A DNA stretch of 64,000 nucleotides from Alviniconcha marisindica (lineage: Eukaryota; Mollusca; Gastropoda; Provannidae), in the NCBI GenBank assembly GCA_018857735.1, contig JABMCL010000825.1:21001-85000 (forward strand), written 5' to 3'. The notes under the pieces are model-generated. The model saw only the letters and a program-made list of their open reading frames with translations. It did not search any database and was not told where the DNA came from. Below, in pieces: positions 30,624 to 44,150 of this stretch. The translations under genes and the position numbers were made by a program. Within the stretch, counting starts at the first letter, position 1. Each line of letters begins with the position of its first letter.

Positions 30624-32574
30624 ACATTTCAGCAAAAAACAAAGGAGGAAAAATCTTCACTGATTAAAACATTTCAAAATAATCAACATTAGAAATGCCA
30701 TAAATACTGACTGCACATCAATACAAAAGCTTTTGCTAGTCTGGTTTTGTGTAGTTAACACCTGAATTTGGAAGTCAGACTGCTCATCACTGGCAATCCA
30801 ACACGTACAAACATGTTTTGCATACATATATTACATACAACATTACTGAGTCCAAATGGAAGAAAGAGTTTATGCTTGACGTACACATCTCATGACACAC
30901 ACACCTTCAACCACCTGCCAGACAGACAAGACAAATGATGACCAGAAACAAAGCACCAAGTTTATGTTGTGAGATCTTGCACTAGTATTAATGCCAGAAA
31001 GGAAGTTATGACAGCATAATTCTGACACACCGACCACATGCTAGGCAAGGTAACTATGGTTCTACTAAACAGGTGTGACCCCCCTCCCGTTTGTTTTGGT
31101 AACAAATAATCATTACAAGAGCAGATAGTCTTAATTTTGGGTCACTGATTGTTATTTGTAACATAATACCCTGCATTCCCCTGCCCCCACCCCCCACATG
31201 TTTGGGATGAATAGTGAGGAGTTCAGTCAAACAGAAATGGCTTCCCAAAACATTCAAACAAATGTAAGTGAAGGCAGACTTCAACACAGGTGAACATAAC
31301 GCTGTGACATTTAACAAACATTGCTAACAATGGTGACGTTAGAACCTTGGTAGATCAGGGGATTTAAAGAATCATTCTGATGCCAAGCATAACAAAAGCA
31401 TTCATGTCTACCACTTCTGACATAAAGAAGAGTGGACACTGACAACAGCAAGTGGTACAAATTATAATCTGTGCTGGAAGTGTCAGCATCACCCAAGCAC
31501 TGGCAGAAACTGAATTGTACTGCAATGGAAATGTACAAAACGGGGTCTGTACAAGTGCTATTCTTACCAGTAGTCTCTCGTAAATACCACAATATATGTA
31601 AAACATACGACAACAATGACTTCCTCAGTCTAACCACAAAGTGTTACAGGGGCTCAAAAAAAACTTCCCAAGAAATGGCCAGAAGGGATACATAAAATTG
31701 TTTTTTTCTTCTCTTTTTCTTTCTCTTCTCTCTCCTAAATTACAAAACAGGTTAATTCGGATACTGTATGCACAACCTTCATTTCAATGAGGAAAAGTGT
31801 GAAATTTCTGGCTCAAAATTCTTGCTGGTTTTTCTTCCCTTGTACTCAGTTCTGACAGCAAACTTTCTTCTTTGGGCAAAATGGGGGGGGGGGGGGGGGA
31901 GGGGGCTGAACCTTCCTAGCAGTATATGCCTTGAGTATCACCTCCATGGTTTTTACCACTCACATTCCTGTTTTGCTTTGTCTAAATCCCCACCTTCATT
32001 TCCATACAGACAGTAGACTGATTTTGCTGTAGTTTAACTGAATTCCGTCAAATCAGATAGTTTAACCCCCCCCCAAAAATTTTAACCCCCTGAACTGCAA
32101 ATGGATACAACACAATTTTGTACTGAAAGACAGGCCCCCCTGCCCCAGAAAAAAAATTGCAAATATATTTGGCTTTCACAATTACAATGATGAATAATGC
32201 ATCCTATCACCATGGAAGAAAATGCCCTGACTGAATTAGTGAACTCTAACAAAACAACAGACAAACCAGTGTTTGAAGTGGCCATGAACATCTTCACTTA
32301 TTGCACAAACTCAAAACAGCCTGGCCTTCACCAGCTCACAGGACAAAAAAAGAAGAAGAAAACTTGGTTTTGATTGTACACACCAATTTTACACATCCTC
32401 AGACCACCACCAATAGTAAAAATAAACTACTAATAATTATACTTTTTTTCTCCCTTTTTGAACAGGCAGCATGGGAAGTGGACAGTTAACACAGATTTTG
32501 CAAAGTGTGTTGAGTAAAGATAAGTGTAAAAAAAAGACTGACCTGTGTTCAGCTGACACAGCACGTGGCATATC

Positions 32575-32720
32575 CTGCATGTATGCCACCCTAAACTTTA
32601 CACATGTATGCCACCCTAAACTGTTAACACATGTATGCCACCCTAAACAGTTTACACATGTATGCCACCTTAAACTGTTTACACATTACAATTGTATGTC
32701 ACCCTAAACAGTTTACACAC
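32575..32720 (+). repeat. Minisatellite of about 27-30 bp
   Basis: CATGTATGCCACCCTAAAC units, five or six copies. Confidence 0.85.
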
Positions 32721-33004
32721 AAAACCAACAACAGAAGCCACAGCTGGGATCATCAAAGTGACTTCTTCATAACAATTGTCTCAAGAAAACCAAATGGAGT
32801 ACAGTACAGATTTTGAACGCATTTTGTCTTAAAGGATCTAGCCTTCTCAAAATGTGTTTTGCCCAATAGGGAGATAAGACTGAAATAAAAACTTCAAGGG
32901 GTTTGTGTGAAAATGCCCTGTTGACTTTATTTCAAATTTAGAAGTGAAGTTTCATGAGTAGCAGTTAGCGGGAGTGGCAGTACAAAATACTGCCAACTGT
33001 CACA

Positions 33005-33790
33005 GCTGGCCAAAAGGCTACCTGCGGCTGCTTTCATCCCATTCTTTGGGTGACAGGGGGGCTACCTGCAGCCACTTTCATCCCGTTCCTTTAGTGACAG
33101 GGCTACCTACGGCCACTTTCATCCCGTTCCTTTAGTGACAGGGCTACCTACGGCCACTTTCATCCTGTTCCTTTAGTGATGGCTACCCACAGCCACTTTC
33201 ATCCAGTTCCTTTAGTGACAGGGCTACCTACGGCCACTTTCATTCTGTTCCTTGGGTGACAGGGCTACCTACGGCCACTTTCATCCTGTTCCTTTAGTGA
33301 CGGCTACCCACAGCCACTTTCATCCAGTTCCTTTAGTGACAGGGCTACCTACGGCCACTTTCATTCTGTTCCTTGGGTGACAGGGCTACCTACGGCCACT
33401 TTCATCCTGTTCCTTGGGTGACAGGGCTACCCACGGCCACTTTGATCCCATTCCTTGGGTGACAGGGCTACCCACGGCCACTTTGATCCCATTCCTTGGG
33501 TGACAAGGCTACACACAACCGCTTTCATCCCATTCTTTGGGTGACAGGAGGGCTACCTGCGGCCACTTTCATCCCATTCCCTGGGTGACGGGGCTACCTA
33601 CAGCCACTTTCATCCCATTCCTTGGGTGGCAGGGCTACCTGCAGCTGCTTTCATCCCGTTCCATAAGTGACAGGGCTACCCGTGGCCGCTTTCATCCTGT
33701 TCCTTGGATGACAGGGCTACCCGTGGCCGCTTTTGTCCCATTCCTTGGGAGACAGGGCTACCCATGGCCACTTTCGTCCCATTCCTCGGG
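33005..33790 (+). repeat. Minisatellite of about 40 bp
   Basis: About 19 units with GGCTACCTACGGCCACTTT and CATCCTGTTCCTTTAGTGAC. The central units form a longer repeating order of three. Confidence 0.95.
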
Positions 33791-36416
33791 TCACATGAGC
33801 ACAGACAGGGCACTTAAACTCCTGATGATTTATTTTGATCTCTTCTACCCGTTGAACAAACACATTTTGAGACAATGTGAGGCTTAGTTCCTTTAAAGCA
33901 ACTTTTTACCTTGAATGAGTTCTCAGGAGAACTTCACCCTACATACAGATATATAATTATATGAGGATAACATGAGCAGAGGCAAAATGTGAGATAATCA
34001 CTACCGAGTAACCCATCAACTGGTGTAAACACATCACTCATAGTCATACTACCTGGTGTACATAAACCGATTACAAGTAACTCACATAACCAGAACTGGT
34101 TCACATACTAAATCTCCAAAGGAGCAGATGTTATTCTTTCATTCAAACACAAACTCAGGTTCAAAGTCATACAAATCATTGCAACCATACAAGTCACTAC
34201 AACGGACAGGCTTGAAGAAACAATTTATTAGCTGTCTACAAAGTTGAAATAACACAAATTCGTTATGTAAGCCAGTGAGAATCCTACATTTGGGATACCC
34301 CATACTGGTATTGACAAGATCTTCAGTTTCTTAAGATTCACATTCACCAGTCTGGCACTGCTGACACGATGCAGTGTTTTTGCAACAACATGAACTGGTT
34401 CCCAAAATAAAAGTGGCCAAGTCTGAAGGTGAATAACCACGAGAGTTCTCCCGGTAAAGAATGTAGTCTACTGTGACACCAACACGCGTGACCAGGCAGG
34501 CCTAAAGGTGCAGGAGGGGCGGGGAGTCTAAAAACTGCTCAGCAACACAGAGCTGCAGCTGCTGAAAGGTATCTGGTAGTTGTACTGAAAGTGTATCAGA
34601 AAAACGCAATATTTACGCCACATTTAGCAGCCAGTGCAACCCCATGACTGAAACATAAAAACAAAGTCACTCTACAACTGCCTATTCCAACTATAATAAT
34701 ATTTAGAGCCTGTGCTAGAGAGTAATACATCAGAAACTTATCTTCCATAACCAAAGGTCATGTCACTGTACTGGAGTATTATGTTTGGAAACCAGTAAAA
34801 ACATTTCATAGAGTCCCACACATGCTTTCAAATTTTTTAAATGAATTCTTTCTTGGTGCTTTATGTCCACGGAGGTGAAATGGCCTATTAGGGACGGGGA
34901 CAGAGTGGGAAGGGGACGACAGAGTGAAGGCTTGACCGCGGAAACCGCCCGAAAAAGACAGGAGAGACCGGGAACGCCGCCAGAACAATGGAAGTGTTAG
35001 GGCGGTGTCCCCTCACCACTGCCCAGCGACTTGTGCACTGCGCAATTGCTGTTTCAACTGCTGTGCTTGGCCAGAGTCACAAAGACAATGTCCGTTGCAC
35101 TGCTGTTGACGAACAACTTGGACAACTCAAGCAAAGGAAGTCCAGCTTTCTTAGCCCAGCTCCACCTCCCTACTCATGATCGCCTCTGGGCTAAGTTGAG
35201 GGTCCAGCTCCACCTCCCTCCTCTAAAATCTCTTGATCTTTTGATCTCGCCTGGAACCCTGTTTAAAATGACCTTCAAGATTATGTTTTTATAGTGGTTA
35301 CCAAATTTAGAAAAGGGGTCCCTCCTCCCCTCCAATGCACAAGTACTGACTTGTTTTTGTTCCTTACTCTACGTGACCATAGCACTGAATATACAGGTTA
35401 CTTTCATTGTAACGTTCACCATTATATTATAAACATCACCTTTTCCTCCCAACACAGTTTCAGTAAAAAAAAATGGCCTTCATGACCATAGCACTCAACA
35501 TACAGGCTGCCTTCATTGTAATGTTCACCATTATAAACATGGCTTTTCCCCACAACACTTTCAGTTCACAAATGACCCCTTATTCCATACACAATTACCG
35601 TTTCCAAAAACTGTGATACACATCATTATCAACATCATATTTTAATGCCACTTTTGGAAATGTATTAGACACCTCCACTGAAGCCTCTTGTGCTGTTATT
35701 TTCCATTAGCATTCCATTAGCTTTACCAAATGTTATTTTCCATTAGCTTTACCAAATCTGACTGTTATTTTCCATTAGCATTACCAAATCCTACAAAGTT
35801 CCCTCTTAACTGGATAAAATCTACAACAGAAAATAAAACTCACTTACACTTTTGCAAACTTGTACTTGGTCAAGGTCACTGAAACTAGTAAGGCTAGTAT
35901 GACTATGAAGAGAAAAGTTCAAAACGATTACCATTATGGAAACATCTGACTAATCTGGCTTGAAAATGCTACATCAATATATCCGTCAAATATGGCTGTT
36001 CAGATGTCCAACACCACATACAACGCTCACAATTACATAGAGTCACATTTTTCACACTGGTCAAATAACACACACGTGCAAACAAAATTTGAATCTTTCT
36101 GACCACAGTGCCACAAAACGTCAGGCTACGTCACCCACACCAAATCATCGCAGCAGTGCATGCAGTGTTTCACGGACAAAGGGAGGAAAGACATCTTCAT
36201 TTGATTGACATTATCACACATCCTATTCCTAACAATAACAACTGGTCACACTTTGAAACTGGACAACACACACATCCATGAACATTTCCTTGAAAGTGCC
36301 GACATGCCCACATACATTCATGAAGGTGCTGACAGTCCCAGTCCCAAAACAACACAGTGAAACTGTACAGACCAGAGGAGGAGGAAGATGACCGTGGGTG
36401 GGGGAAGAGGAGGCAA

Positions 36417-39400
36417 CTATATATATGTGGCTATCAACTCCGAAAGCTCTGGGTTGCGCCAGTCGTTTTTCACATTGTCCAGGTGGTTGTCAAAATCTAC
36501 CACTTTCCGCTGGGCACCAGATCTCAAAAGTTCCGCGGCAGTTCTCTTTGTTTCTTCTTCTGCTGTGCTTTTGCTGAAACACGCACAGCAAAAGTTCATA
36601 TTATTATCTTAACACCAGCACAAAGTTTAAAATCCAATGGATATGAAACTGACAAGGAAATGCATCTCTAGCTAGCTTTAGGTGACATTCATCACTCTAA
36701 TGCCACCGTGACATCGAAATGTAATAAAGACTGAAGTTTAATATGAATTTAGATGCACATAAATACTGCTTGCAGTTTATGCTTCTAGTACCCTATGACC
36801 TTGAAATGATGGCAGAGAAACCATAAAGCTCAATGGAGGTTATCACTAAGCAAATGGTGCAAGACCATGCTGATATTTTCGGTCAAAAAGAAAATGCCAA
36901 GGTCAGATATTTGGACACAGAGCAACACAGCTGTTACTCAACCTTACAGACTCACCGTTGCAGGGGTCAAGAAAATAAACACTGTAAATCCTACTTGATG
37001 ATGCAGTATGGTATTTGTGTGTGTAAAAATTGGGGTGGGGCCTGGCATGCTTCAGCATCAATGCAGTGTCAACACTGGCGCAGGGTTCCCGACAAACCCC
37101 ATTCTGTGCATAGACGCGCACTAGGACCTCAAATTCCCCCCCCCCCCCCCCCCCCCCCATATGCAAAGGTCATTTATTTTGACACAGGGTGACAGGCAGT
37201 CAGATTAGTAATATGTGAATATATCCCTTAATGCCAACATTATTCCAAGCACTGGACAGGAAAACAACATAGCTCAACCAAAAAAGAGACATGGATTAGC
37301 TTTCCACATAATTTTTCAACATTTAACTGTTGTTTTGTAGCTTGACAAAGGGGATTACCCTAAAAATGTGCAGCTTGTGTTTTGCCCCAATAAACAGTGT
37401 TCTTTTGAACCTTTAAGTGTTTGACAAAGGGGATTACCCTAAAAATGTGCAGCTTGTGTTTTGCCCCAATAAACAGTGTTCTTTTGAACCTTTAAGTGTT
37501 TGACAAAGGGGATTACCCTAAAAATGTGCAGCTTGTGTTTTGCCCCAATAAACAGTGTTCTTTTGAACCTTTAAGTGTTTGATTCAGTCAAGTAAACGTT
37601 CTGCAGTCAGTACCGACAACAAAAAAGCAGTGAGGATGCTGTACAGGCAAATCAGCGCAGAGCTGATGCGCAGAAATCTCTGGACAAAGTGGAGATTTCT
37701 GTCACTAACACTAACCACAACTTTACTCCCAGCTTGGAGTGCCCCGTGTGTGTGTTACCTGTGCATTGTCTCTCCAATTCTAAATGTGATGCTCTCATTC
37801 ATGTTAAAGTACTCACACAAATACGGGGAATCCCTGACACACAAACTTAAATATTGCAAGGGGGGTGGGGGGGAGTCTACCTCCTAGTGTTATGAAAAAC
37901 AGGTAGCCCTGCTGGTGTGTACTACTCAGTGTATGTATGTTTTGTGTGACTGTGAAGTGTATGAACTATCATATTTACTATCTGCATCTACCTGAGAAAA
38001 TCACAGCCATGTACACAGATACAATATGTCTATTAAGTTCCTGTCATAAGTCTGCATTATAATTTTATACCTATTAGTCTTACAGCATAGATAATTTATG
38101 CAACAAAATGAAGGCAAATTAACAGAGTCCACAATATGGTGGAAACAGTTCTGTTTCATTATAATTCATAACCTATTGTTTTCAATACTTTTATAAACGG
38201 CATTGGTCAAAATTCTCAGCTACAGCCAAAAGCAAAGTTGCTGACAGTGACACAGTACTAGTACTAGTAGTCATTGCCAGTGAAGTTTCTGTGTTCCTTT
38301 GCCAACTTACCTTTTATCCAACTCTTTCCAGCTGTTGTCTTTCATCATGTAAACTCTGTAGACCTCAAGTACAGATTCTGGATTCACGCGCCCGTTGTCA
38401 ATCTAAAATTAAAAAGAACAGAAAACAAAGCTCCAAAAAATAAAGAAACAGATGTAGTTCTGCTCAGACCCCTCCTTTCTCTCTCTCTCAAACACGCACC
38501 CAAAGACACACATGCATGTACGCACACACAGTGCTTGTCTTAATGACAAGTAAATTACTTTTCTAATATCATTTGAAGTAAAGCTTACAAATATATCTAT
38601 CATTGCATCACTTTAACACATACAGTTATAATAATAATGCTTTTAGCGTTGACACACATATATATATCTAATGCTATGTAAGACAAAATGATGAATGATT
38701 TTATGGGTATTAATCTTCCAGAAAAGTCATTTACCCATCAACTCTGAGTCTGATCAACATTAGGAAGAGTCAAGCTCAAAACAAAATGAACAATGTCTAA
38801 CGCACACAAATGTTGTGAGTAAGATGAGGAAACAACAACAAAAATCCAGGTAATCTGGAACCAAATAATAATAATAGAGTATTCAGGCGCCCCATCTCGA
38901 AAGAGCCCAAAGCGCTTACAAAGAGTAAAAGATATAAGGATACACTCATTTCGTCACACACACATACATGCGTGCACACACCCAGACATGCACTAAATCA
39001 TCAGTATTAAAAGACTCACCTGAAATATACAAGCGTCTGGAAAGTATTCCTGTATTTTCTTTCCAACTGTTTTGGCCACAAAGCTCAATCTGTAACAATG
39101 AGAAGAACTGACTGATAACGGAGAGAGCAGTGCACACCTTTCTTTATTCTTGTCATCTTCCTTATTACAACTGTACGTGAATTGTGATGAACAGTTCTGG
39201 CAAAGAAGGACATGGTGTCGTTGGCCTTCCTACGTTACTGATGCCAACAGAAAGTGCAATCCATAAGTTTTTATTTGTATTACTATTAGGTTTCAAAACT
39301 CTACAGCGCTAACGTAAAATTATCAAAAACGAAACTGATAAATATGACTCCAAAGTCCAAGACAATGCATCTATCTTACAATAAATGAATAATACTGATG

Positions 39401-42400
39401 AGTGTATCCCCCTTTCATAAAAACAAATTAAAAAATAACTGTGATACATATACATATATGTGTGTACTTTGTTTTATGCTGTTATTGGGTTTTTTATACT
39501 ATAATATGAAGTGTAAAATGTCCACAATTTCATAAGATGTCAGACCCACAAATACAATGTTACTTAAAGCAAGTGAAATCCCAGAGGGTCACAGTGCAAT
39601 GTGCAACAATCACAACTCTTACCAACCGTACCAAACACTTTAGTTATGACTGATACACATATTATACAGTGGCAGTGATACATGCATTATATACACAACC
39701 AGATGATAAAGGTGAGAGTATAACACTTGACAAAAACATGCAACTGACACAGAGACCAGTATTTACATATATATATATATTTGTTTCTTTCAAAGATTCA
39801 ACAAATCTCATTACAACCTTGACTTTCAAACAGCAACCTAAGCTCTCCAGTACTAGTACATGTAGCAGCTTTAAAAACAAAACAAAAAAACCTGAAATAA
39901 AGTTGATCCTTGGCCTCAGCGTTCTAAAACAAGATCAAACATACAAAAGAACACTTATTTTAATCAGCTCTAGATTCTTCCTATCTTTCAGTTGGTAAAG
40001 TTTTTGTTTTTGAAAAAACTTCTTTACCAACTGAAACTGAAAGATAAGTAGAATCTAGACTGAATTTAATCCATCTCATCATTTATCACTTTGTGTGTGG
40101 CTTGTCTGCAGGTTTGTTGCTTAAGAAATGAATTCATCCTGTAAAGTTGCACGTTTTCTATTGTCTGATTAAAATGTTTTCCCCCCCCCAACCTTTTGTA
40201 TGTTTTCATCTGTAGACCATCATCTGGGGTGGGGGGAATTCACAATAAAATGCACATAATAAAATTTCACAGTGTTTGTAAATATACAATAATTTATAGT
40301 ATTGTTACTCACTGGTTATCATCATAATTCTCGTTGGCTTGATAGTAACCTGCGATGACATAGCCTTTACTTCTGCAGTATGTATCAATCTGAAACAATT
40401 AAATACTGAACTGATAAAAATGAAGGGAAAAATCACACAACTGTTAATTTGTTATGTTAAACCAAGTTATAAATAATCAGGACAAAATATCCGATGATTC
40501 ATTATTTCCTCTGGAAAAGAAACAATTGAGCAACACTTACAATACAATCAGTTGAAAATACACGCATCATCTGATCATCAAACTATTATTACTATATTAG
40601 TGTTAAAACATCATCTCTAGCTGCAGCCATGGTGGTACTTTGATCAGTGCAGTGCAGCCCCATCAACCACTGACCCAGTGATATGTGTATGCATACCTGT
40701 ACATGTACTGATGTAGGTCTAATTTCAATCAGCACATAACAAACTGTGGACCTGTTTGCAAAAGAACAATGGGAATCTAGCGATGCAGCCAGGAGCTGAC
40801 ACAGGCAGGGTCACAGTCCATGGCTGTCATGAACAAAGACAGCTACCACTGATCACACATGACAGTGAGTGAGCCACCACTGACCACACATGACAGTGAG
40901 TGAGCCACCACTGACCACACATGACAGTGAGTGAGCCACCACTGACCACACATGACAGTGAGTGAGCTACCACTGACCACACATGACAGTGAGTGAGCTA
41001 CCACTGACCACACATGACAGTGAGTGAGCCACCACTGACCACACATGACAGTGAGTGAGCCACCACTGACCACACATGACAGTGGGCCACCACTGACCAC
41101 ACATGACAGTGAGTGAGCAACCACTGACCACACATGACAGTGAGTGAGCCACCACTGAGTGACTGACCACACATGACAGTGAGCCACCACTGACTACACA
41201 TGACAGTGGGCCACCACAGACCAGACAGTGAACCACAACTGACCTCATTCATTTTTTTCTGTTTGTTTCTTGTTACTCCCTCAGTGATCACACTAGACAT
41301 TTTTAAAACTGGTGTGACATCTATAAGGTGGTGAAAATGGTTCATGGAAACCAGTCAGATAATCATTGTAACTGGTCAGATACATGGCCATCCATACTAG
41401 TTACTACTACCAGAACTGTAATTGCAAACACCCAGCTCCCTTCCCTGCCTAAAACACACACACACACAATGACATATGTGCACTCTCTCACTGTGCTGCA
41501 GTTGTTTTTTAGAACCAGTCAAACAAATAATGGCCAGTAAATCTGACCAACTGCTGGCTTTGTTTCCAGTATAAATGTTTCTCTTATCCAGTAAAATACC
41601 AAAAATTACCAGTTAACACAAACCCTGATCCCTCAGTCATCCTGACCTGGAAGCTGTCAAAGTGGATGTTTTTGTTTAAGAAAACCGACTTCACATACCA
41701 CCACGTCAGTCAGACTCAGAGCAATGGAGAGAATGCATAATGTAGAGAGACTGCATCATGCCTTCAAATGAAACAAATTCTGTCAAAAGTATCATACCAA
41801 AAACTGATCTGAGTATAATAAATGCATGATGTTTGAGTGGTTGCAATTTTTTCTATTTTGCGTAAAAATAATTTTATTTTGCATAAAAATTTGAATTTTA
41901 CAAAGTGATAAAATGACAGTGACACACATACACATGTAATTACTGATCATGTAACAGTATGCATACACACGCATTGTCTAAACCAGGGCTGAGTCACTGA
42001 ATAGTTACATTATCTAGATAAAAGTATCATCCTCATGGAGAATGCCACTGGCCCTAAGGAAAACAGCATTTGCAGATTTGACTGATTCTGTACATTCTAC
42101 ACACAAGTATTCAAAATCAAAGTAAACTGTGAATCTAATCTGGGACTGGGACCAGATGAGGAGTGAGAATTCCATGCTGTAATTAACCAGAGTGCAAGGG
42201 CTGACCCAGTATGATTAAAACCCAAGGCATGATAAAATAGCAAATGCCACACCACAATATCATTATTAGTTATCATCCAACTTTTTGACTCTGGATGCAG
42301 AACTGGAAGTAAAAAGAAAAAGTTTAAAAAAAAAGTGAAATATTTCTCTCTTCAATTTCCAAAGACTAAATTTTAAGAGATAAATTTCTCAATTTCTGTC

Positions 42401-43347
42401 TCTCAACTGCACAAGTACCATCTGCCATAATAGTATTAATACCAAACTGTCAGTGTCACAAAGGCTGCTGGTTTGATGCCTCAGGCTTATGCTAATGGCA
42501 GTTTACTTAATACTATTACTAATGCATCAAATATACATCCAACAAACTGTTTTGGATACCACCACCCCTCCCCCTGTACATCCCTCCAAGGTGACACTGA
42601 CAGAGCCTTCAACCTGATGAAGCTGGCCACTGTATGGAAGAAGACCCTCAAGAAAAACAAAACAGACATTACAACTACAAGTTCAACACTTCCTAGCAAA
42701 TACTTGTTTCAATGTTTGTTACACATTTAAGTTTTAACTGATTAATGATTAATCTTCAAAAGTCAGCAGTAAATTACTTAGTACTACATATAATATACTA
42801 TTTACTAGTGTTACTGTAAGAAGGAAAATACTAGCTAGTTTTAAATATACTAACAGACTTAATTTACATAAAATAAATTATCAGTCATTTTATTAATACG
42901 TACCACACTTCACAGCAGGTGACAGATGGGAATTGTGACAAGAAAGAAAAAAAGCAAACTGAATGGGACAAACAAGTAGTCATCAACCTGGGATTTATTT
43001 CAGAACCCTCATCAAACGAATGACATTTTAAGTAATACAACGGACGATCATCATCTCAGTTAAAAGACATGTGTGTTACTGTTAGTATTAATAGGTTAAA
43101 TGTTCTCGGACCCGATGTTTTGAAAACGAAGTCTTTTTCTTACCTGAAGGAGGGCAATTTCCAGCATGGGAGCAAGACCCAAAGAAAGGTGAAATAGTGG
43201 AATGCAGTCTACAAATCTTATAACTTTGTGATCTTTGGACTTTGAGTCTTCTGCCAATAATACGCCATTGACAGCACAGTGAGGATATTTTGCTGCATGT
43301 AACAAAAGTTTACAATACGCTTGCACGCCGACCATAATGTCCGCCAT
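36417..43347 (-). CDS. EMC8: ER membrane protein complex subunit 8/9-like, complete
   Basis: EMC inserts tail-anchored and multipass proteins into the ER membrane; EMC8/9 is a cytosolic subunit with an inactive MPN fold. Exons in transcript order: 43347-43144, 40389-40313, 39089-39020, 38402-38311, 36573-36417, total 600 nt, 199 aa plus TAG (human EMC8 is 210 aa). Diagnostic stretches are [53 protein letters not shown] and the C-terminal [19 protein letters not shown]. Phases 0, 2, 0, 2 all close. I chose the Met at 43347 because it gives the family's usual distance to QAYCK; an in-frame ATG at 43425 would add 26 residues. EMC8 and EMC9 are vertebrate paralogues, so this is probably the single ancestral gene. 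Confidence 0.95.
37130..37580 (+). repeat. Dispersed repeat with triplicated 80-bp tail
   Basis: After a poly-C run (37135-37157) comes a body with AGCACTGGACAGG and TAGCTTGACAAAGGGGATTA. An 80-bp end containing CCAATAAACAGTG then occurs three times. A single-copy relative is at 56705-57000. Confidence 0.85.
38865..38945. repeat. Short dispersed repeat fragment
   Basis: GAGCCCAAAGCGCTTACAA resembles the conserved tail of molluscan SINE-like repeats. Related pieces lie at 25060-25120 and 25500-25530. Confidence 0.4.
39969..40059. repeat. Foldback of about 90 bp
   Basis: Arms TCTAGATTCTTCCTATCTTT and its imperfect complement meet near a TTTTTGTTTTTG / AAAAAAC centre. It lies in an EMC8 intron. 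Confidence 0.85.
40850..41230 (+). repeat. 31-bp minisatellite
   Basis: About 12 units of ACCACACATGACAGTGAGTG followed by AGCCACCACTG, in the EMC8 intron. Confidence 0.95.
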
Positions 43348-43616
43348 GATGGTGTCTTCTGCGAGCCTAGATTTAACACATGGTTTTATTGAAACTAAGG
43401 CATATTGTACATCGAAGCACGCCATTAAAAATGTCCTGTTTTGTTGTGATGTAATATATAATTCATTCTATTTTTGTATCATTTTTTCCAGAACGTAAAT
43501 GCCGATCTGATCTGTTTGTGTCAAAATGGCGACCGTGTGTCGTCTGCTAAAGCGTGCTTGGGCTAGAACTCACAATTGTGTGTAATCTCGTATTTTAAGA
43601 CAGTCAGACTGCCATC
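43348..43616. promoter_or_regulatory. Bidirectional EMC8 / TMEM42 promoter region
   Basis: Only 269 bp separate the divergent start codons. The interval contains AAAATGGCGAC (43523-43533), a good match to the YY1 motif often found in short promoters of housekeeping genes, and no minisatellite. Both transcription starts must lie here or inside the 5' coding exons. Inferred from layout only. Confidence 0.6.
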
Positions 43617-44089
43617 ATGACTTCACGAACGGTCAACGGAAGGGGGATTTATATGGCCATGATGGCTGGATTTTCTGCTGCATTTGCATCCATTTTTGCT
43701 AAAACGGCAGCCAGTGAAGATGGAGCCCACAGTGTTGCCAACCTGTTGTCCTCCATAACTAGAGCAGTTAGCTCAGATCTCCATCGCATTTTATTTGCAC
43801 AACATTTCATTGTTTTTGTAAGTTCTAATTAAAGTTGTATGGATAAATTGGTAGGTAATATTCAGGGAGACGGTCTGAAATTCCAGGAACATTTAAACGC
43901 CATTTTGGGAAGAAGAAAAAACATCAAAATTATTCAGTTTCAAATTTTATATCCATCGAAGTGAAAGGTATATCCCGGGGAACCACTGCAGTTGACAGAT
44001 TGGTCTAGTTGGATACGTAAAGACTAGTTATTGGTTTGTTGTACTCTCTCTGGTCTAGTTGGATACGTAAAGACTAGTTATTGGTTTGT

Positions 44090-44150
<61 letters not shown>

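Larger units (their letters stand above)
30624..36416 (-). other. Region downstream of EMC8: no gene seen
   Basis: AT-rich sequence without convincing exons on either strand. It contains minisatellites at 32575-32720 and 33005-33790, a G-run at 31884-31899, and a dispersed repeat module at about 34855-34915. It may be partly the EMC8 3' UTR. Confidence 0.4.
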
